Notes: a model not told the origin generated them from the sequence alone. 33,866 nucleotides of DNA from an uncultured Bacteriovoracaceae bacterium (GCA_913053615.1 CAJXHA010000006.1:1-33866); one strand, 5' to 3'; numbered from the stretch's first letter, positions 18,236-26,989 are shown. Program-made: numbers and translations.

Positions 18236-18501
18236 TGAATTTTGCACCTGTAGATTTATTCAGCATTTTAATGCAGTTTATATCTGTAGGTGCATTACTT
18301 AAAATTTCTTTTAATACTGGAAAGGTGAGCGAGCGACTTTCCTCAATGGAAGGTGTTAAGAGAGATCACGAAATCAGATTAAGAGAAGTTGAAGACCTTG
18401 AGATCAGACTCGTAACAGTCGAAAAAAATAAAGCTGATATCGCCAGTATTGCTAAGATTGAAGCAAGAGTCCAGTTAATTGAAAAAGGCCTTAATTTCTA
18501 G
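18235..18501 (+). CDS. Holin-like protein, one TM plus coiled coil
   Basis: N-terminal hydrophobic segment, ISFNTGKVSERL..., coiled-coil; matches 27370-27528 (ISHNTGKMAQKV). Confidence 0.55.
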   Translation: MNFAPVDLFSILMQFISVGALLKISFNTGKVSERLSSMEGVKRDHEIRLREVEDLEIRLVTVEKNKADIASIAKIEARVQLIEKGLNF

Positions 18502-18502
18502 C

Positions 18503-18730
18503 CTATTCTTTACATTTAAAATAAGTAACATCATTGGCACTTCCAAAGTCTATTTCAGTTTCAGTCGATAAAATCTTATAACCATTTGGGCAAGTTTTTT
18601 CTATTTTTTCTTCACATGAAAATGAAAGCTTATTACACTTTGCTTTGTAAGTATCATTCCCAATATTTTTAATACTTGAGCAAGAAGTCAATATAAATGA
18701 AATGGCTAGTATCCAGTATTTTGATTGCAT
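18503..18730 (-). CDS. Cys-rich lipoprotein
   Basis: Lipobox LTSC; NDTYKAKCNKLSFSCEEKIEKTCPNGYKIL homologous to 27590-27826. Confidence 0.75.
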   Translation of the reverse strand: MQSKYWILAISFILTSCSSIKNIGNDTYKAKCNKLSFSCEEKIEKTCPNGYKILSTETEIDFGSANDVTYFKCKE

Positions 18731-18947
18731 TTTTACACCTCACATTAATTGTTTGATTATTCATCGGCGAATAATTGGAAAGTCTTGATTTTTGGAGTAA
18801 TATTAGCTTGAAAACTTAATGGATTCTAAAAAAATTGACTTTTTTTATGGAAAATCCTATGGTTTTTTTACAAGTTTGCAGTAAAGGTTTGTCAAAACAC
18901 TTTACAATGTACTAAAGATTAATGAAGAAACTGTCGATAAAATGTAA

Positions 18948-18975
18948 ATGCACGATAATGTTTCTTATGCTGTAT
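18948..18975 (+). repeat. Central Xer/dif-like attachment site between E1 and E2
   Basis: ATGCACGATAA-TGTTTC-TTATGCTGTAT. Confidence 0.8.
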
Positions 18976-19005
18976 AGAATAAGTCAGGTATTATAAAAAA
19001 GATTT

Positions 19006-19032
19006 CCTCTTCAAAAAGAAGAGGTTTTTTTT
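19006..19032 (+). terminator. Hairpin + T-tract immediately 5' of E2 rep (attenuator/SD-sequestering candidate)
   Basis: CCTCTTC-AAAAA-GAAGAGG followed by T8; AAGAGG lies 6 nt before the TTG start. Confidence 0.7.
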
Positions 19033-19909
19033 GTTACAAAACGGTGAGAAAAGTAAAGAAAGTCTTAATTTTTTAGAAGATTATAGTCAATTCAACAAAA
19101 GAAATTCTGGTTTTATTCAGGTTAATACTTCAATTTTTTATTTACATCAATCCAAAGTCATTGATGACAAAGAGCTTATATTTTTATGTCGAGTTCTTGG
19201 TGATTGCAATGCCAGAAATACTAATGTTGTTAGAATTTCTCATAGCAGAGTGATGAAGTTTGCATCATGCGGAAAAGAAAAAGCAAACAAGATAATTAAA
19301 CGCATGGTTAATAAGCTAAAATTTCTAACTCTCGTCAGTTTAAATAAAAGATCAGGGTATTTGTATAGGTTAGATTTGGAAGCGTTAGAGACCGCTTTAA
19401 AGCTAAATTACAACTTGTTCGTTGAGCGAAGTAGTGAAAGTTCGATTAACGAAGTAGTGAACTACGACAATCGAACAGGTGATGTACGTCTATCGGGGAG
19501 CGAGAAGTTCGAGAGCCGAACACAAAGATATATAAATGATTTAATTAAAGACTACTATTCTTATATAAGATATTTGACGCCACAGGCTAAAACGCATATG
19601 GCGTCTGAGTTTTGGAGATTGGAGAATAAAGGTTTTGATCGCAAAGCGATCAAGTTTTTTATTGAATTTAACAAAGTAAATTTAGAAAAAGTTCAAAGTA
19701 TCTATGCACTAATAGCAAGTCATGGAAAAGAATACTTTGAAAGCTTAGAGCTTATAAAGCAAAGCTTTGAAGTAAAAAAGCCAGAAAGTGTCAATCAGTC
19801 ACACTTAGTAGCAGAAAGTGTCACAAAAGAACAAAAACCACTAACAGAAGAAGAAATGAAGGAAGTTGAAGAAGCTAAAAAGTTTTTAGCTGAGTTTATA
19901 AAGTCTTAA
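19031..19909 (+). CDS. E2 replication initiator-like winged-helix protein
   Basis: HTH-like VVRISHSRVMKFASCGKEKANKIIKRMVNKL; C-terminal VNLEKVQSIYALIASHGKEYFESLELIKQ matches E1 Rep; TTG start. Confidence 0.65.
   Translation: MLQNGEKSKESLNFLEDYSQFNKRNSGFIQVNTSIFYLHQSKVIDDKELIFLCRVLGDCNARNTNVVRISHSRVMKFASCGKEKANKIIKRMVNKLKFLTLVSLNKRSGYLYRLDLEALETALKLNYNLFVERSSESSINEVVNYDNRTGDVRLSGSEKFESRTQRYINDLIKDYYSYIRYLTPQAKTHMASEFWRLENKGFDRKAIKFFIEFNKVNLEKVQSIYALIASHGKEYFESLELIKQSFEVKKPESVNQSHLVAESVTKEQKPLTEEEMKEVEEAKKFLAEFIKS
19418..19520 (+). repeat. Five phased palindromic iterons inside E2 rep
   Basis: TTCGTTGAGCGAA (19418), TTCGATTAACGAA (19441), TACGACAATCGAA (19463), TACGTCTATCGGG (19485), TTCGAGAGCCGAA (19508); 22-23 bp spacing. 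Confidence 0.78.
19521..19575 (+). other. AT-rich stretch after E2 iterons (candidate unwinding element)
   Basis: cacaaagatatataaatgatttaattaaagactactattcttatataagatattt. Confidence 0.55.
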
Positions 19910-19965
19910 ATGATGCTCGCACGATGCGAGCAATAAAATGCTTTTAGCAAAAGGAGTTTTAAAAA

Positions 19966-20232
19966 ATGGAAAATGATTCTTACTACCAAAAAGTTGAGAG
20001 AAGACTTGAGCGAAACAAAAAAGTTCTTGCTCAAAAACAAAGAGCCGTACTTCGTGACGAAGAAATTTTAGACGGTTTAAAAAGCGGAAACGCAAATTAT
20101 GTGCCTAAGACAAAAAAAGGAGAAAAAAAGGAAGTTAAGTCACAAAAAGTTACAAAAAATGAAACTAAAGAAGAAATTAAACCAGAAAAGACACAAGCAA
20201 AAAGTGTCTTAGATGAAATTTTTGAGGAGTAA
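19966..20232 (+). CDS. Small charged coiled-coil protein
   Basis: MENDSYYQKVERRLERNKKVLAQKQRAVLRDEE; equivalent of 11144-11473. Confidence 0.65.
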   Translation: MENDSYYQKVERRLERNKKVLAQKQRAVLRDEEILDGLKSGNANYVPKTKKGEKKEVKSQKVTKNETKEEIKPEKTQAKSVLDEIFEE

Positions 20233-20760
20233 GTGATGCTAAGTAACAAAAAAACACAAGTTAAAGTTATTAAAAAGGGAATAAAGTATATTTGTGAAAG
20301 TGAGAAAATTGATAGAGCAAGGGAAAAGCTCGAAGTAATAATAAATTCAGATACCTTTAAAGAAAAAGTTAGAAACTATATTTCTTATGGAAAAAAACAA
20401 TTCATTCAAAACAATGGTTTTAGCAATGAAGAAGTTTTACAAAGACTTTTAGAGGGTTCCGAAATTCTTAATAAAAGAATTGATTACCTATGGGAAGTTC
20501 ATTTAACAATTATAAAAAGACCTTGGTATAAAAGGTTTTCAAGTGTCAACGGTTTTACCTATCCAAACACTCTTGAAATTAAAATTTATAGAGATTCTTT
20601 TAATTCTATGAGTGATGCATTTTTGGCTGCTTTTATGGCCCATGAGCAATGCCACAACTTAGGTTTTGAACATGACTTTAGAAGAACTGCAAGAAGACCT
20701 TTTAGCGTTCCATATGCAGTTGGTGGCATCATTTCAAAACTAATAAGAGAGGTATATTGA
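20233..20760 (+). CDS. HExxHxxGxxHD metallopeptidase-like protein
   Basis: FMAHEQCHNLGFEHDFRRTA: metzincin-like zinc motif. Confidence 0.7.
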   Translation: MMLSNKKTQVKVIKKGIKYICESEKIDRAREKLEVIINSDTFKEKVRNYISYGKKQFIQNNGFSNEEVLQRLLEGSEILNKRIDYLWEVHLTIIKRPWYKRFSSVNGFTYPNTLEIKIYRDSFNSMSDAFLAAFMAHEQCHNLGFEHDFRRTARRPFSVPYAVGGIISKLIREVY

Positions 20761-21278
20761 TGTTTCAGAAAAGTAAAATTAATAAATCAAGGTTAAAGGA
20801 TACAATCAGTGCATTTCGTATTGATTATTCTCAAATAATGGGGGCAAGTAATGCTAAAAGACTTTCGGGAGAAACTCAACAAAATGCTTTTTCTAGTGAG
20901 ACTCAAGAAAAAGTGCATATTCCTTGGATTGAGGATTTACTACCAAAAAATATTGCTAAAATTGTTGGTGAAGCGCCCGAGTCGGTTGCTCTTTTCCTTG
21001 CAAGCAAAGAACTCACTGAGGATGAAAAAAAATCAATTGCAGGTTTCTTCAATGTTGATGAAGAAACTGCTAAAAGACGTCTAACTATTTTAGAGAAATT
21101 AATCAATACATACTTTCCAAATATTGGTGATTTGGCATCTAAAATAAAAGATGATCCTCACTTTCAACTTCTCATGGAGATGATTTCTCCGTTCCAAGCT
21201 TATCATTTGGCAAAGAGACATATTGCAGAACAAAGAAGAATTAAAAATTATTCAAAAAGCAAGGGGGTAGATGTATGA
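20760..21278 (+). CDS. Hypothetical phage protein
   Basis: Same position as 12008-12481. Confidence 0.6.
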   Translation: MFQKSKINKSRLKDTISAFRIDYSQIMGASNAKRLSGETQQNAFSSETQEKVHIPWIEDLLPKNIAKIVGEAPESVALFLASKELTEDEKKSIAGFFNVDEETAKRRLTILEKLINTYFPNIGDLASKIKDDPHFQLLMEMISPFQAYHLAKRHIAEQRRIKNYSKSKGVDV

Positions 21279-21943
21279 GCGTATTATGCTATTTTGGAAA
21301 AACTGGAAGTGGTAAATCACATAAAGCAAAAGAAAAAATCAAAGAATATAAAAAAAGAATTATATTCGATATCACACCATCAAAGTCATTTAGGTTTGGA
21401 AAAGAAAAAGATGGTGGCATAGAATGCAAAAATGGAATTGAGCATAACAATTATTCTTTGAGGTCACTTGAGGAGCTTTTAGTTGAACTAATTGAAAAAG
21501 ATGAATTTACACTTATTTTTAGACCATCAACCGAGATAGATTGGTTTGCAATAGGTGAGGCGGTTTGTTCTTTTGCTATGAGGTTAGGCGATTATTACGA
21601 TAAAGACTTTAATGAAAATATTGTTTTAGTTTTAGATGAGCTTGATAAGTATGTTTCAACAACTAAACAATCATTTATTGCTAGGGCAATTGGCATGGGA
21701 AGGCATTCTCATTTAGACTTGTTTTGCATTTCACAAGTTCCAAGTCAATTACCAAAAGTTATTAGAGATAATGCAAGTGTTGAACATTTTTTTCAACTTG
21801 GTCTTAATGACTATTATCAAAAAAAATTAGGTGATGAAATTTCTAATAAGCTTGCAAGTGGTGACTTACCAGAATATTCATATTACCTAAAAGTTGATGG
21901 TGACAATCCAAAACTTTATAACAAAAATGGAAAATTACTATGA
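21275..21943 (+). CDS. FtsK/HerA-type packaging ATPase candidate
   Basis: Walker A GKTGSGKS; Walker B NIVLVLDELD. Confidence 0.75.
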   Translation: MSVLCYFGKTGSGKSHKAKEKIKEYKKRIIFDITPSKSFRFGKEKDGGIECKNGIEHNNYSLRSLEELLVELIEKDEFTLIFRPSTEIDWFAIGEAVCSFAMRLGDYYDKDFNENIVLVLDELDKYVSTTKQSFIARAIGMGRHSHLDLFCISQVPSQLPKVIRDNASVEHFFQLGLNDYYQKKLGDEISNKLASGDLPEYSYYLKVDGDNPKLYNKNGKLL

Positions 21944-22146
21944 TTGAATTAATTGGCCATGAGGGCTATTTTTTAGACATTCAATCGTTTAGAATTTTTT
22001 CAAGTCATTCAAAAGGTTATATAAAACCAAAGTACGATGGTAGAAAAAAAGTTTTTACTCTTTATAAAAATGGAGTTCCTTTTAATGTGTCTTTGTTCGA
22101 TCTTTTAAAAACTAATCTTAAAAATATATCAAAAAAATTGTCTTAA
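21940..22146 (+). CDS. Small conserved phage protein
   Basis: YTLYKNGVPFNVSLFDLLK shared with 13300-13512. Confidence 0.65.
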   Translation: MIELIGHEGYFLDIQSFRIFSSHSKGYIKPKYDGRKKVFTLYKNGVPFNVSLFDLLKTNLKNISKKLS

Positions 22147-22177
22147 AGTTGGAATTAACTAAGTATTGACACCGCTT

Positions 22178-22205
22178 AAAGCCCCTAACAAAGGGGCTTT
22201 TTTTT
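22178..22205 (+). terminator. Rho-independent terminator ending early module
   Basis: AAAGCCCCT-AACA-AAGGGGCTTT followed by T tract. Confidence 0.88.
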
Positions 22206-22313
22206 ATTTCTACAATGTAACAACTTTGGAATGAGGTTGTTATTTTTCTCCATTGACTTTTCTGTGAAAATTAAAACCTGATAATTATTTTTTTGCAAAC
22301 AAAGGAAGTAGAA

Positions 22314-22424
22314 ATGGCAAAATTCAAAAGATACGCAATTATGGCAATCGCTGGTGTAGTAGGCGTGGCAATCGCTTTTAGAACTCCTGTTTTAAAAGAT
22401 TACATTGTTCCAATGCAAAAATAA
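22314..22424 (+). CDS. 36-aa transmembrane miniprotein upstream of MCP
   Basis: MAKFKRYAIMAIAGVVGVAIAFRTPVLKDYIVPMQK; RBS AAGGAAG. Confidence 0.7.
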   Translation: MAKFKRYAIMAIAGVVGVAIAFRTPVLKDYIVPMQK

Positions 22425-22529
22425 GCCATTTAAGCCTTTGGGTTTTTATAAATGGTTTAGCAAGGGATTGTTCTTTAAAACGCTTTAAAAGCAAAATATG
22501 AAGTTTAATTTTTAAAAAAGGATTGAAAA

Positions 22530-23588
22530 ATGGCTACTAACTCACAGCAGTCTAGGGAAGTAGAACAGTTTAAGTATCAAAAAGCTGAGTCTAAAGTTAT
22601 TCGCTTACCACAAGGCGAAGTTATTAAAGAAATTCACATCATGGCAAAAGGTAAGTTCGCTCATACTTATGCCTCTGGTTCTCCAACTTTAAAAAAGCAT
22701 GGCGTACTAGATGCTCTTTGTAGAGGAATTAGATGCGTTGAAGATGGGAATAAAATTGTTAAATCATACAAGGGCGTAAAAGTTCTTCGTAATTTATCAG
22801 AATGGATTCAAGGAAGTGGTCTTGCATCATACTTCAAGAAAAACTCTTCTACACTTGGAGCTTTTAGTTCAGTGACTAAAGGTTTTCCAGACATTGGAAG
22901 TACTACAGAAGAAACTTCTTTTCTTGATACTGTAATTATTCCTTTTGATGGGAAGCTATCTACAGAGTATGCACGAACTAGATGGAACTTGAGAGATAAA
23001 ACAGATGCTTATATTCAAATTGATTTTAACGAGCTTGCTGACTTACTTGAAATTGGTTCCGATGCAGCAACGGTAAGTGCTGATATTGATTTTTATGTAT
23101 CAATCGTAACTTCTCCAGCTCTAAGTGATGTTGCTTTTGCAAAGTGGAAGCAAACTTTTAAAGAAGAGGAGCTTTCAGGGCCAGCAGTTGAAAAAAGAAT
23201 AGATTTAATTTCGGGTGGTTTACAGCAAGGTTTTTGGTTATCACTAGAGAAAGGTTCTACTAGAGAGCCACTAACACTAGAAGAGTGTTTAGAAACAAAA
23301 GTAAAAGTTATCCTAGATCAAGCAGGTCAAGGGCAATCAATTCTAAAGAGTACTAATCTTTTAGAGTTAATGGCAATTAACGAGAATAAGACAATGATTG
23401 AAGACTTTATTCCTTCAGCGGCTTATGTAAACTTTTTGGATAACAAAACTTTTGGAACTGCTCTTAATACAGGTGTTGGAAGTGGAGTTCAAAAACTTGA
23501 TTTAGTTTTAACAACTCCAGCGGGAATAAGTTATTCACCAAACCCTCTTATCGTAAGAGTTGAACACGATACGATAGAGGCACAATAA
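22530..23588 (+). CDS. Candidate major capsid protein (proposed double jelly-roll)
   Basis: Homolog of 13848-14936; KKHGVLDALCRG, YFKKNSSTLG, VNFLDNKTFGTALNTG. Confidence 0.65.
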   Translation: MATNSQQSREVEQFKYQKAESKVIRLPQGEVIKEIHIMAKGKFAHTYASGSPTLKKHGVLDALCRGIRCVEDGNKIVKSYKGVKVLRNLSEWIQGSGLASYFKKNSSTLGAFSSVTKGFPDIGSTTEETSFLDTVIIPFDGKLSTEYARTRWNLRDKTDAYIQIDFNELADLLEIGSDAATVSADIDFYVSIVTSPALSDVAFAKWKQTFKEEELSGPAVEKRIDLISGGLQQGFWLSLEKGSTREPLTLEECLETKVKVILDQAGQGQSILKSTNLLELMAINENKTMIEDFIPSAAYVNFLDNKTFGTALNTGVGSGVQKLDLVLTTPAGISYSPNPLIVRVEHDTIEAQ

Positions 23589-23607
23589 ACCTCTTTTTGA
23601 ATAAGTA

Positions 23608-23634
23608 AAAGGGGAGCTTTAAGTTCCCCTTTTT
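23608..23634 (+). terminator. Terminator after MCP gene
   Basis: AAGGGGAgctttaagTTCCCCTT followed by T run. Confidence 0.8.
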
Positions 23635-23653
23635 AACAAAAGGTTAAAGAATA

Positions 23654-23986
23654 GTGGAATTATATAAGGAATATACCAAATATAGGCATAATGCCATTTT
23701 AGAATATGATGAAAAATATTTTATCGAGTATATCTTATTTTCCGAAGTTCTTTTTATAAAAAACTTTTACGTTAGACCAGAATATAGACTTAAATTTTCT
23801 GTAAGAGATTTTTTTAACAACTTTAAAAAAGAAAAAGCAAAAGATGTTAAAGAAATTCAAGTTCAAGTTGATTTAAACTCTCGTGGAAGTTCACGAGCAT
23901 TGAGTTGTTTTTTAAAGTGCGGTCTAAAGCCTTTTAAAGCTCAAGATGACGTAATATCTCTCGTGTGTGAGGTAAGTAATGGGTGA
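23654..23986 (+). CDS. GNAT acetyltransferase-like small protein, E2-specific
   Basis: IKNFYVRPEYRLKFSVRDFFNNFKKEK...IQVQVDLNSRGSSRALSCFLKCGLKPF resembles GNAT motifs A/B. Confidence 0.5.
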   Translation: MELYKEYTKYRHNAILEYDEKYFIEYILFSEVLFIKNFYVRPEYRLKFSVRDFFNNFKKEKAKDVKEIQVQVDLNSRGSSRALSCFLKCGLKPFKAQDDVISLVCEVSNG

Positions 23987-24785
23987 TGTAGTAAAGAAAG
24001 CCGAAAAGGCCGTTAAATCAGTAAAAAAAGCTACTGGTATTGATAAAGTGGAAAAAGCCGTAAAGAAAACGGTTAAAAGTGTTCCAGTTGTTGGTGATGT
24101 TTATAAAGAAAGCGAAAAAGCAATTAGCAATGTTAGAAAAGAAGCTGATCGAGTTTGGGAAAAGAATAAAGATGGTGTAAATGCAACGGCAGGTTTAATT
24201 GGTAGAGGTGCCGCTGCTTACTATACGTTAGGAGCTAGTGAGCTAGTTGGTGGTGGTAACTATTTAACTAAGCAATTTGGTGGCTCTAAAAAAACTTCTC
24301 AATACGGACAATTGGCAGGAACTATTGGCGGTGCTTATGGTGCTGCAAATGCACTAGGTTCTCTAGCAGGTCAAGGTGTTATAAGTCAGTCGGCTGCAAA
24401 TGTAGGTGGCACGGCTGCAACTTCAATCATATCTCAAAGAGCGTCAGGCAATGCAGTGGATGCAGGTCGTACGATTGCAAGTGTAGGTGGAGCCGCAATT
24501 GATGAGAGCGTAAAGTCTAATATAGGGAGTAATGGAATGAATGAATCAAATTTTTGGGAAGACCAATGGAATCAATATGGCGGTCAAGTTGTAGATTCTG
24601 TTTTGGGTAATTTATTAGGAAGTAGCAAAGGTGGCGAACAACCTAAACCAATATCATCTGGTCAACAACCTATTGTTGTTCAAACTCCAGGGGGAAGCAA
24701 TAACGGTGGTGATAATGAAAAGATGATGATGATGCTCGCAGGTGGCTTAGGTCTTGTGACATTATTAGTATTATTAAGAAAATAA
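23979..24785 (+). CDS. Putative virion membrane protein (Gly/Ala-rich, C-terminal TM)
   Basis: VNATAGLIGRGAAAYYTLGASE...LTKQFGG; C-terminal MLAGGLGLVTLLVLLRK. Confidence 0.7.
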   Translation: MGDVVKKAEKAVKSVKKATGIDKVEKAVKKTVKSVPVVGDVYKESEKAISNVRKEADRVWEKNKDGVNATAGLIGRGAAAYYTLGASELVGGGNYLTKQFGGSKKTSQYGQLAGTIGGAYGAANALGSLAGQGVISQSAANVGGTAATSIISQRASGNAVDAGRTIASVGGAAIDESVKSNIGSNGMNESNFWEDQWNQYGGQVVDSVLGNLLGSSKGGEQPKPISSGQQPIVVQTPGGSNNGGDNEKMMMMLAGGLGLVTLLVLLRK

Positions 24786-24798
24786 ATAAGGTGTCATT

Positions 24799-25506
24799 AT
24801 GGCAGATAGTAAAGAAGTTCTAAACCCACAATTGCAAAAACTTTTAAAGTTCTTGCAGGATGGGCAAACATATTCAAGAACAACAAGTACTAAGGCATTT
24901 ACAGTCGTTAGATTTCATCTTGATGAAAAAAGAACAAGAGCATCAAGAGAAGGTAATTTGTTCGATCAATCTTTTATGGGTGTTTGGGTAATTGGTTCTA
25001 ACAAGAAAAAATTCTCTGCTACACTTTTTGTAAATGATAACAATAATGCAAGTGATGGAATACCTTTAAGATCGAATATGACAATACCTTTTGAGATACC
25101 AATGGCAGGTGCCACATTAAGTTGGGAAGCTCAAGAGAATACTTATATAGATGTTTTATTTTCTCATCATTCAGCAATTAATGTTGGTTCTATTGAGCAA
25201 GAACTTAAGGGCGTTATTGTAAATAGTGATGGTTCGAGTTATGACCATGACCAAAACCCAGTGACTAAAACACCAACACAAATTTTTGACGTTGATAGTA
25301 ACAGGGGAGTTGGAACTATTTTTAATTATAGTTCTGAAATTTTATACCTTGGAAAAGAGAGTATTTTAAATGATGTTAACTATCAAAAAAAATCACTAAG
25401 GTGTTACCCTGACCAATCATTTGAATGGCGTAATTCGGATGAGCTTTACGTTAGAACGGCTTTAACAGACGCAGATGATGTAGTTGTTTTAAATGAGGGG
25501 GTATAA
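24799..25506 (+). CDS. Putative minor virion protein, beta-rich
   Basis: FDQSFMGVWVIGSNKKKFSA and LYLGKESILNDVNY align with 15679-16350. Confidence 0.6.
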   Translation: MADSKEVLNPQLQKLLKFLQDGQTYSRTTSTKAFTVVRFHLDEKRTRASREGNLFDQSFMGVWVIGSNKKKFSATLFVNDNNNASDGIPLRSNMTIPFEIPMAGATLSWEAQENTYIDVLFSHHSAINVGSIEQELKGVIVNSDGSSYDHDQNPVTKTPTQIFDVDSNRGVGTIFNYSSEILYLGKESILNDVNYQKKSLRCYPDQSFEWRNSDELYVRTALTDADDVVVLNEGV

Positions 25507-26052
25507 ATGAGAAGTAGTTACTTAGGAAGCAAAGAACATAAGCTTGTCGTTTATGGAAATAATTATGGTTATGGTGGTAGATATAACCCTGAGTCTATTG
25601 TTGATAAATCAATGGTATCAGAGTTTAAAAAATCAGATGTAATTGGTTATGATGCAAACTTCATGGACACCACAGAAATGAATGTTGTTTTAAATAATGC
25701 CTCTAAGATTTTAGTTGAGTTAAAGTTTAACAATTTTCAAATGGAGAAAGTCGGTGGCGATCCATTTTACAGCATAACACCAACCATTAAACTTTTTCAT
25801 GATCTTAATATTTCAAATACACTTAAGACTTTTTCAACTTCAAGTACTCAACTCGTAAGTTCAACAAAAACTTATAATGGCTCATGGAATGATGGCTCTA
25901 CTGCAAACTTGCATTATAAGCACGCATTCTTAGTAGATGTAAGTGCCTTGTCTGATGGTATTCATCAGTTTCAACTTAGGGTTGATACAACTAGCTTTGA
26001 TGTGAATATCACTGAATTTGAATATTCAATGATAATTAAAGAGGTTGCTTAA
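25507..26052 (+). CDS. Putative beta-rich structural/spike protein
   Basis: Syntenic with 16353-17012. Confidence 0.5.
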   Translation: MRSSYLGSKEHKLVVYGNNYGYGGRYNPESIVDKSMVSEFKKSDVIGYDANFMDTTEMNVVLNNASKILVELKFNNFQMEKVGGDPFYSITPTIKLFHDLNISNTLKTFSTSSTQLVSSTKTYNGSWNDGSTANLHYKHAFLVDVSALSDGIHQFQLRVDTTSFDVNITEFEYSMIIKEVA

Positions 26053-26498
26053 TGTACGATAATGCAAAAAGAGCTTTAAAAATTTTTTGGGACAATTCAA
26101 AGAATAAACTTCCATTTGATTCTTACGAAGCAATGATTGAGTATTATCGAACTGATTTCGACGTAACAGATGTTTTGGGCAATCCACTTAAGCATGATGA
26201 TTTTTTTGAAATGTACAATAAGGCAGTTGGTTATGTTGATTGGAGTGAGGTTCGGGATGCAATGAAAGATCTTGCTAGTTCACTACCTAAAGGAAAGATA
26301 CCATCATCATCATCATTCTTTGATGCTTTAAGTGAGCAAGTTTCATCATTTACTTTTCATGATGTTAAAAATATTGCTGTTAATACAGTTGAGGATATTA
26401 AAGACACTGCAACAACGGTTGCGGTCGGTGGTGCTAGTTTATGGCTCCTAAAGACAATTGGAGCTTTTATTTTATTTCAATTGTTGTCTAAGAAATGA
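26052..26498 (+). CDS. Putative virion membrane protein with C-terminal TM
   Basis: KLPFDSYEAMIEYYRTD...HDDFFEMYNKAV...GKIPSSSSFFDALSEQVSSFTF matches 17014-17457. Confidence 0.7.
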   Translation: MYDNAKRALKIFWDNSKNKLPFDSYEAMIEYYRTDFDVTDVLGNPLKHDDFFEMYNKAVGYVDWSEVRDAMKDLASSLPKGKIPSSSSFFDALSEQVSSFTFHDVKNIAVNTVEDIKDTATTVAVGGASLWLLKTIGAFILFQLLSKK

Positions 26499-26989
26499 AG
26501 AATTTAATTATTTTTGGAGCATTAATTTTGGGAGCGTTAATTTTTACAAAAAAAGCAATAAGCGGTGTTAATGATGATTATGATGAGCTTTTTGTAAAGT
26601 TCGGTTTAAAACATGGTGTTAACCCAAAAATTTTAAAAGCAATTTCTCTCAATGAGAGTTGGCTAGGAGAATATCAAAATAGTGTGACTGTTGGTGGTAA
26701 TACAACGGCAGGCTTGATGCATATTGAATTACCAACGGCCAGAGATTATATGCCAATGATTGATCGAGACGAACTTTTAAAGCCAGAGGTAGAAATTGAA
26801 GTGGCGGCTATGCTCGTTAAAGACCTAATGAAAAAGTACAATAATAATTTAGAGCTTGTGTTAAGAGCATATAATGGCGGTCAAGGTCGTGTGACTCAAT
26901 ATTTGAACGGTACAGTTAATGAAACATGGAAGAAAAATACTACCGCTTATTGGGAGCGGTTTAATAGAAATATGGAGCGTTTAGGATGA
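26495..26989 (+). CDS. Membrane-anchored lytic transglycosylase (SLT-like)
   Basis: VNPKILKAISLNESWLG ... TAGLMHIELPTARDY ... LRAYNGGQGRVTQY. Confidence 0.85.
   Translation: MKNLIIFGALILGALIFTKKAISGVNDDYDELFVKFGLKHGVNPKILKAISLNESWLGEYQNSVTVGGNTTAGLMHIELPTARDYMPMIDRDELLKPEVEIEVAAMLVKDLMKKYNNNLELVLRAYNGGQGRVTQYLNGTVNETWKKNTTAYWERFNRNMERLG

Larger units (their letters stand above)
9977..18947 (+). mobile_element. Prophage element 1 (E1), ~8.97 kb, Xer-integrated tailless-phage-like element
   Basis: Bounded by dif-like direct repeats; co-oriented rep, ATPase, capsid-candidate and lysis genes; synteny with E2. Confidence 0.82.

Noticed and set aside
18835-18863. Promoter-like TTGACT-17-TATGGT in the E1 right end
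   Set aside because: Weak -10 in a very AT-rich region; cannot be distinguished from chance by eye
22250-22290. TTGACT...GATAAT as late promoter of E2
   Set aside because: Spacing of 21 bp is too long for a standard sigma-70 promoter; a late promoter here is expected but not located
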